From an uncultured Eubacterium sp. (GTDB taxonomy: Bacteria > Bacillota > Clostridia > Lachnospirales > Lachnospiraceae): 23,664 nucleotides of DNA. The number at the start of each line of letters is the position of its first letter. Position 1 is the first letter of the stretch. The translations under genes and the position numbers were made by a program. The notes under the pieces are model-generated. The model saw only the letters and a list, made by a program, of their open reading frames with translations. It ran no database searches and was not told the DNA's origin. Shown piece by piece: positions 22,841 through 23,664 of this stretch. Location of the stretch: positions 1-23,664 of the forward strand of contig CAJTTQ010000041.1 in NCBI GenBank assembly GCA_910579145.1, given 5' to 3'.

Positions 22841-23456
22841 CCTCATACGCATCACCCTCGTTTCCCGCATAATCCTCATTTTTCACATAATCCTCATCAC
22901 CCTCATTATCCGCATCTTCTCCTGACATGGTCAACACCGGTTTCCACTCGGTTTCTCCTTTCAACATCTGATCCTTGTCGATGATGGAAACGGTGCGGTC
23001 CCCTTCATGGAATTCGATGGCAAAAAGATACCATCCGTCGCCGTACTCCCAGCTCATCTCCTCCTCCATAGGTATTGCCGCGACTTTATTCCCATCCGCG
23101 CCGAACACCTCGATACCATAATCCTCGAAATTATTTTTTTCCCGGCATTCGGTCCAATTGCACGTATAAAAATATTCTCCTTCCATAGCGGAGCACACAT
23201 GAACCGTACCGTACTGCGCCAACGCTTTTGTTTCGCCTGATCCCAGATCGAGGGAGAATAGTTTCCGGCTGTTCGAATCCTGGTAGACCACCTCATTCTG
23301 TATGTCAAGGAAAACGATGTCAAACCGCTTCCCCGATGCAAGCAGCTCCCCGCCCGTGGCATAGGCTTCTATGCGGCTTTCCGGCTGCTGTTCCTCCACC
23401 AGCCCGCATATATGCTCCCTGATCGCTTTCTCGTCATCCACAACTGCAATATCCAA
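22812..23456 (-). CDS. Chimeric ORF: truncated response-regulator receiver fused to a beta-propeller-like tail
   Basis: The 214-residue frame starts with TTG, eight nt after GAGGTG. Residues 1-53 are the front of a response-regulator receiver domain of the LytTR/AgrA kind: MDIAVVDDEKAIREHI with Asp7-Asp8, and FDIVFLDIQ with the phosphoacceptor Asp51. The usual continuation (G-x-D-G, the later Thr/Lys switch residues and a DNA-binding domain) is missing. From residue 54 (about 23297) the protein changes to propeller-like strands: VVYQDSNSRKLFSLDLGSGE, GEYFYTCNW, GIEVFGADGNKVAAIP and DGWYLFAIEF. The last 35 residues are acidic and repetitive. It cannot work as a response regulator. It is best read as an in-frame deletion product, though a translated protein is possible because the frame is open. 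The permease gene overlaps its 3' end. Confidence 0.72.
   Translation of the reverse strand: MDIAVVDDEKAIREHICGLVEEQQPESRIEAYATGGELLASGKRFDIVFLDIQNEVVYQDSNSRKLFSLDLGSGETKALAQYGTVHVCSAMEGEYFYTCNWTECREKNNFEDYGIEVFGADGNKVAAIPMEEEMSWEYGDGWYLFAIEFHEGDRTVSIIDKDQMLKGETEWKPVLTMSGEDADNEGDEDYVKNEDYAGNEGDAYEDGSEKDFME
22836..22907 (-). repeat. Three imperfect acidic-codon repeats
   Basis: Three units of 27, 18 and 27 bp encode NEGDEDYVK (22881-22907), NEDYAG (22863-22880) and NEGDAYEDG (22836-22862) in the chimeric gene. The last unit also contains the likely start codon of the permease gene in another frame. Confidence 0.65.
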
Positions 23457-23490
23457 AATCCATCACCTCAATCCATATAGGCATTCACTT

Positions 23491-23519
23491 CTTATATCGG
23501 CAGAAATTTTCCGTTTTTC
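23491..23519 (-). promoter_or_regulatory. Candidate activator-dependent promoter of the chimeric gene
   Basis: Minus-strand TATAAG (23491-23496) is a good -10. At 17-bp spacing the -35 position holds GAAAAA (23514-23519), far from consensus. The TTG start is about 35 bp downstream. A weak -35 next to the direct repeats at 23527-23558 fits control by an activator. Confidence 0.45.
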
Positions 23520-23526
23520 GGGCGGA

Positions 23527-23558
23527 GGGAACGAAACGACCACTTTTCGGGAACGAAA
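23527..23558 (-). promoter_or_regulatory. LytTR-style direct-repeat operator
   Basis: Two perfect 10-bp copies of TTTCGTTCCC (minus strand) lie at 23549-23558 and 23527-23536. The start-to-start distance is 22 bp, two helical turns. The proximal copy is 7 bp from the -35 position. Paired 9-10 bp direct repeats at this spacing ahead of a weak -35 are the pattern bound by LytTR-domain response regulators. The remaining 23559-23664 shows no gene; it holds two further CAGAAAT words (23561, 23574). Confidence 0.55.
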
Positions 23559-23664
23559 GGCAGAAATGCAGTACAGAAATTTCAAAATCAGCCCTAAAGT
23601 TTTTCGCCATTCGTCCGATATAGGGGAAACACAGTCCGCCGTGTAAGCATATTACCTCTTATTT

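Overview
The window reads as chromosome of a Gram-positive anaerobe of the class Clostridia, most likely family Lachnospiraceae. The support is gene content and order: a dgt-dnaG-rpoD-trmK-nucleoside kinase run, a DUF6033-like protein, a DUF5685 and J-domain pair, a DUF4321 protein, a bacterial RNase P RNA, strong purine-rich ribosome binding sites and several GTG/TTG starts. The genus is not claimed. Almost everything lies on the minus strand. The exceptions are a cut-off LysR-type regulator at the left edge, a YprB-like nuclease and the DUF4321 gene. No tRNA, CRISPR array, insertion sequence or phage gene was seen.

Layout, left to right. (1) 1-924: the last 50 codons of a LysR regulator converge on a PIN toxin / AbrB-type antitoxin pair with a clear promoter. 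(2) 937-2310: a NUDIX hydrolase and a DUF6033-like protein, separated by a gap that can form two competing hairpins. (3) 2356-4853: a tightly overlapping four-gene operon of a zinc-ribbon membrane protein, a DUF5685 protein, a J-domain protein with a Gly/Tyr linker and a cysteine-string tail, and an integral membrane protein. (4) 4899-4962: a long imperfect inverted repeat. (5) 5021-9428: a cation diffusion facilitator, a small membrane protein, ruvB, ruvA and a cardiolipin synthase. (6) 9570-13503: a YprB-like exonuclease on the plus strand, purE, and a 667-residue M29 aminopeptidase with an unusual N-terminal half. (7) 13597-13961: rnpB. (8) 13974-20376: in transcription order, dgt, dnaG, rpoD, trmK and a TGS-domain nucleoside kinase; this is the information-processing core. 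(9) 20458-23664: DUF4321, then an accessory remnant made of a duplicated ABC-2-like permease with no ATPase, preceded by a chimeric gene.

The most unusual region is the right end. The chimeric reading frame joins the first 53 residues of a response regulator, ending just after its phosphoacceptor aspartate, to the tail of a beta-propeller-like protein. Upstream of it are two perfect 10-bp direct repeats exactly 22 bp apart, next to a promoter with a poor -35. That is the arrangement of LytTR-family activator sites. The simplest reading is an internal deletion in a signalling/ABC export operon that kept its regulated promoter. The second point of interest is the DUF5685 / J-domain / zinc-ribbon operon, whose function I cannot name and which could be an undescribed membrane-associated chaperone module. 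Smaller oddities include a 39-bp in-frame duplication in the yprB-like gene and a 21-bp duplication carrying a second copy of the aminopeptidase stop region.
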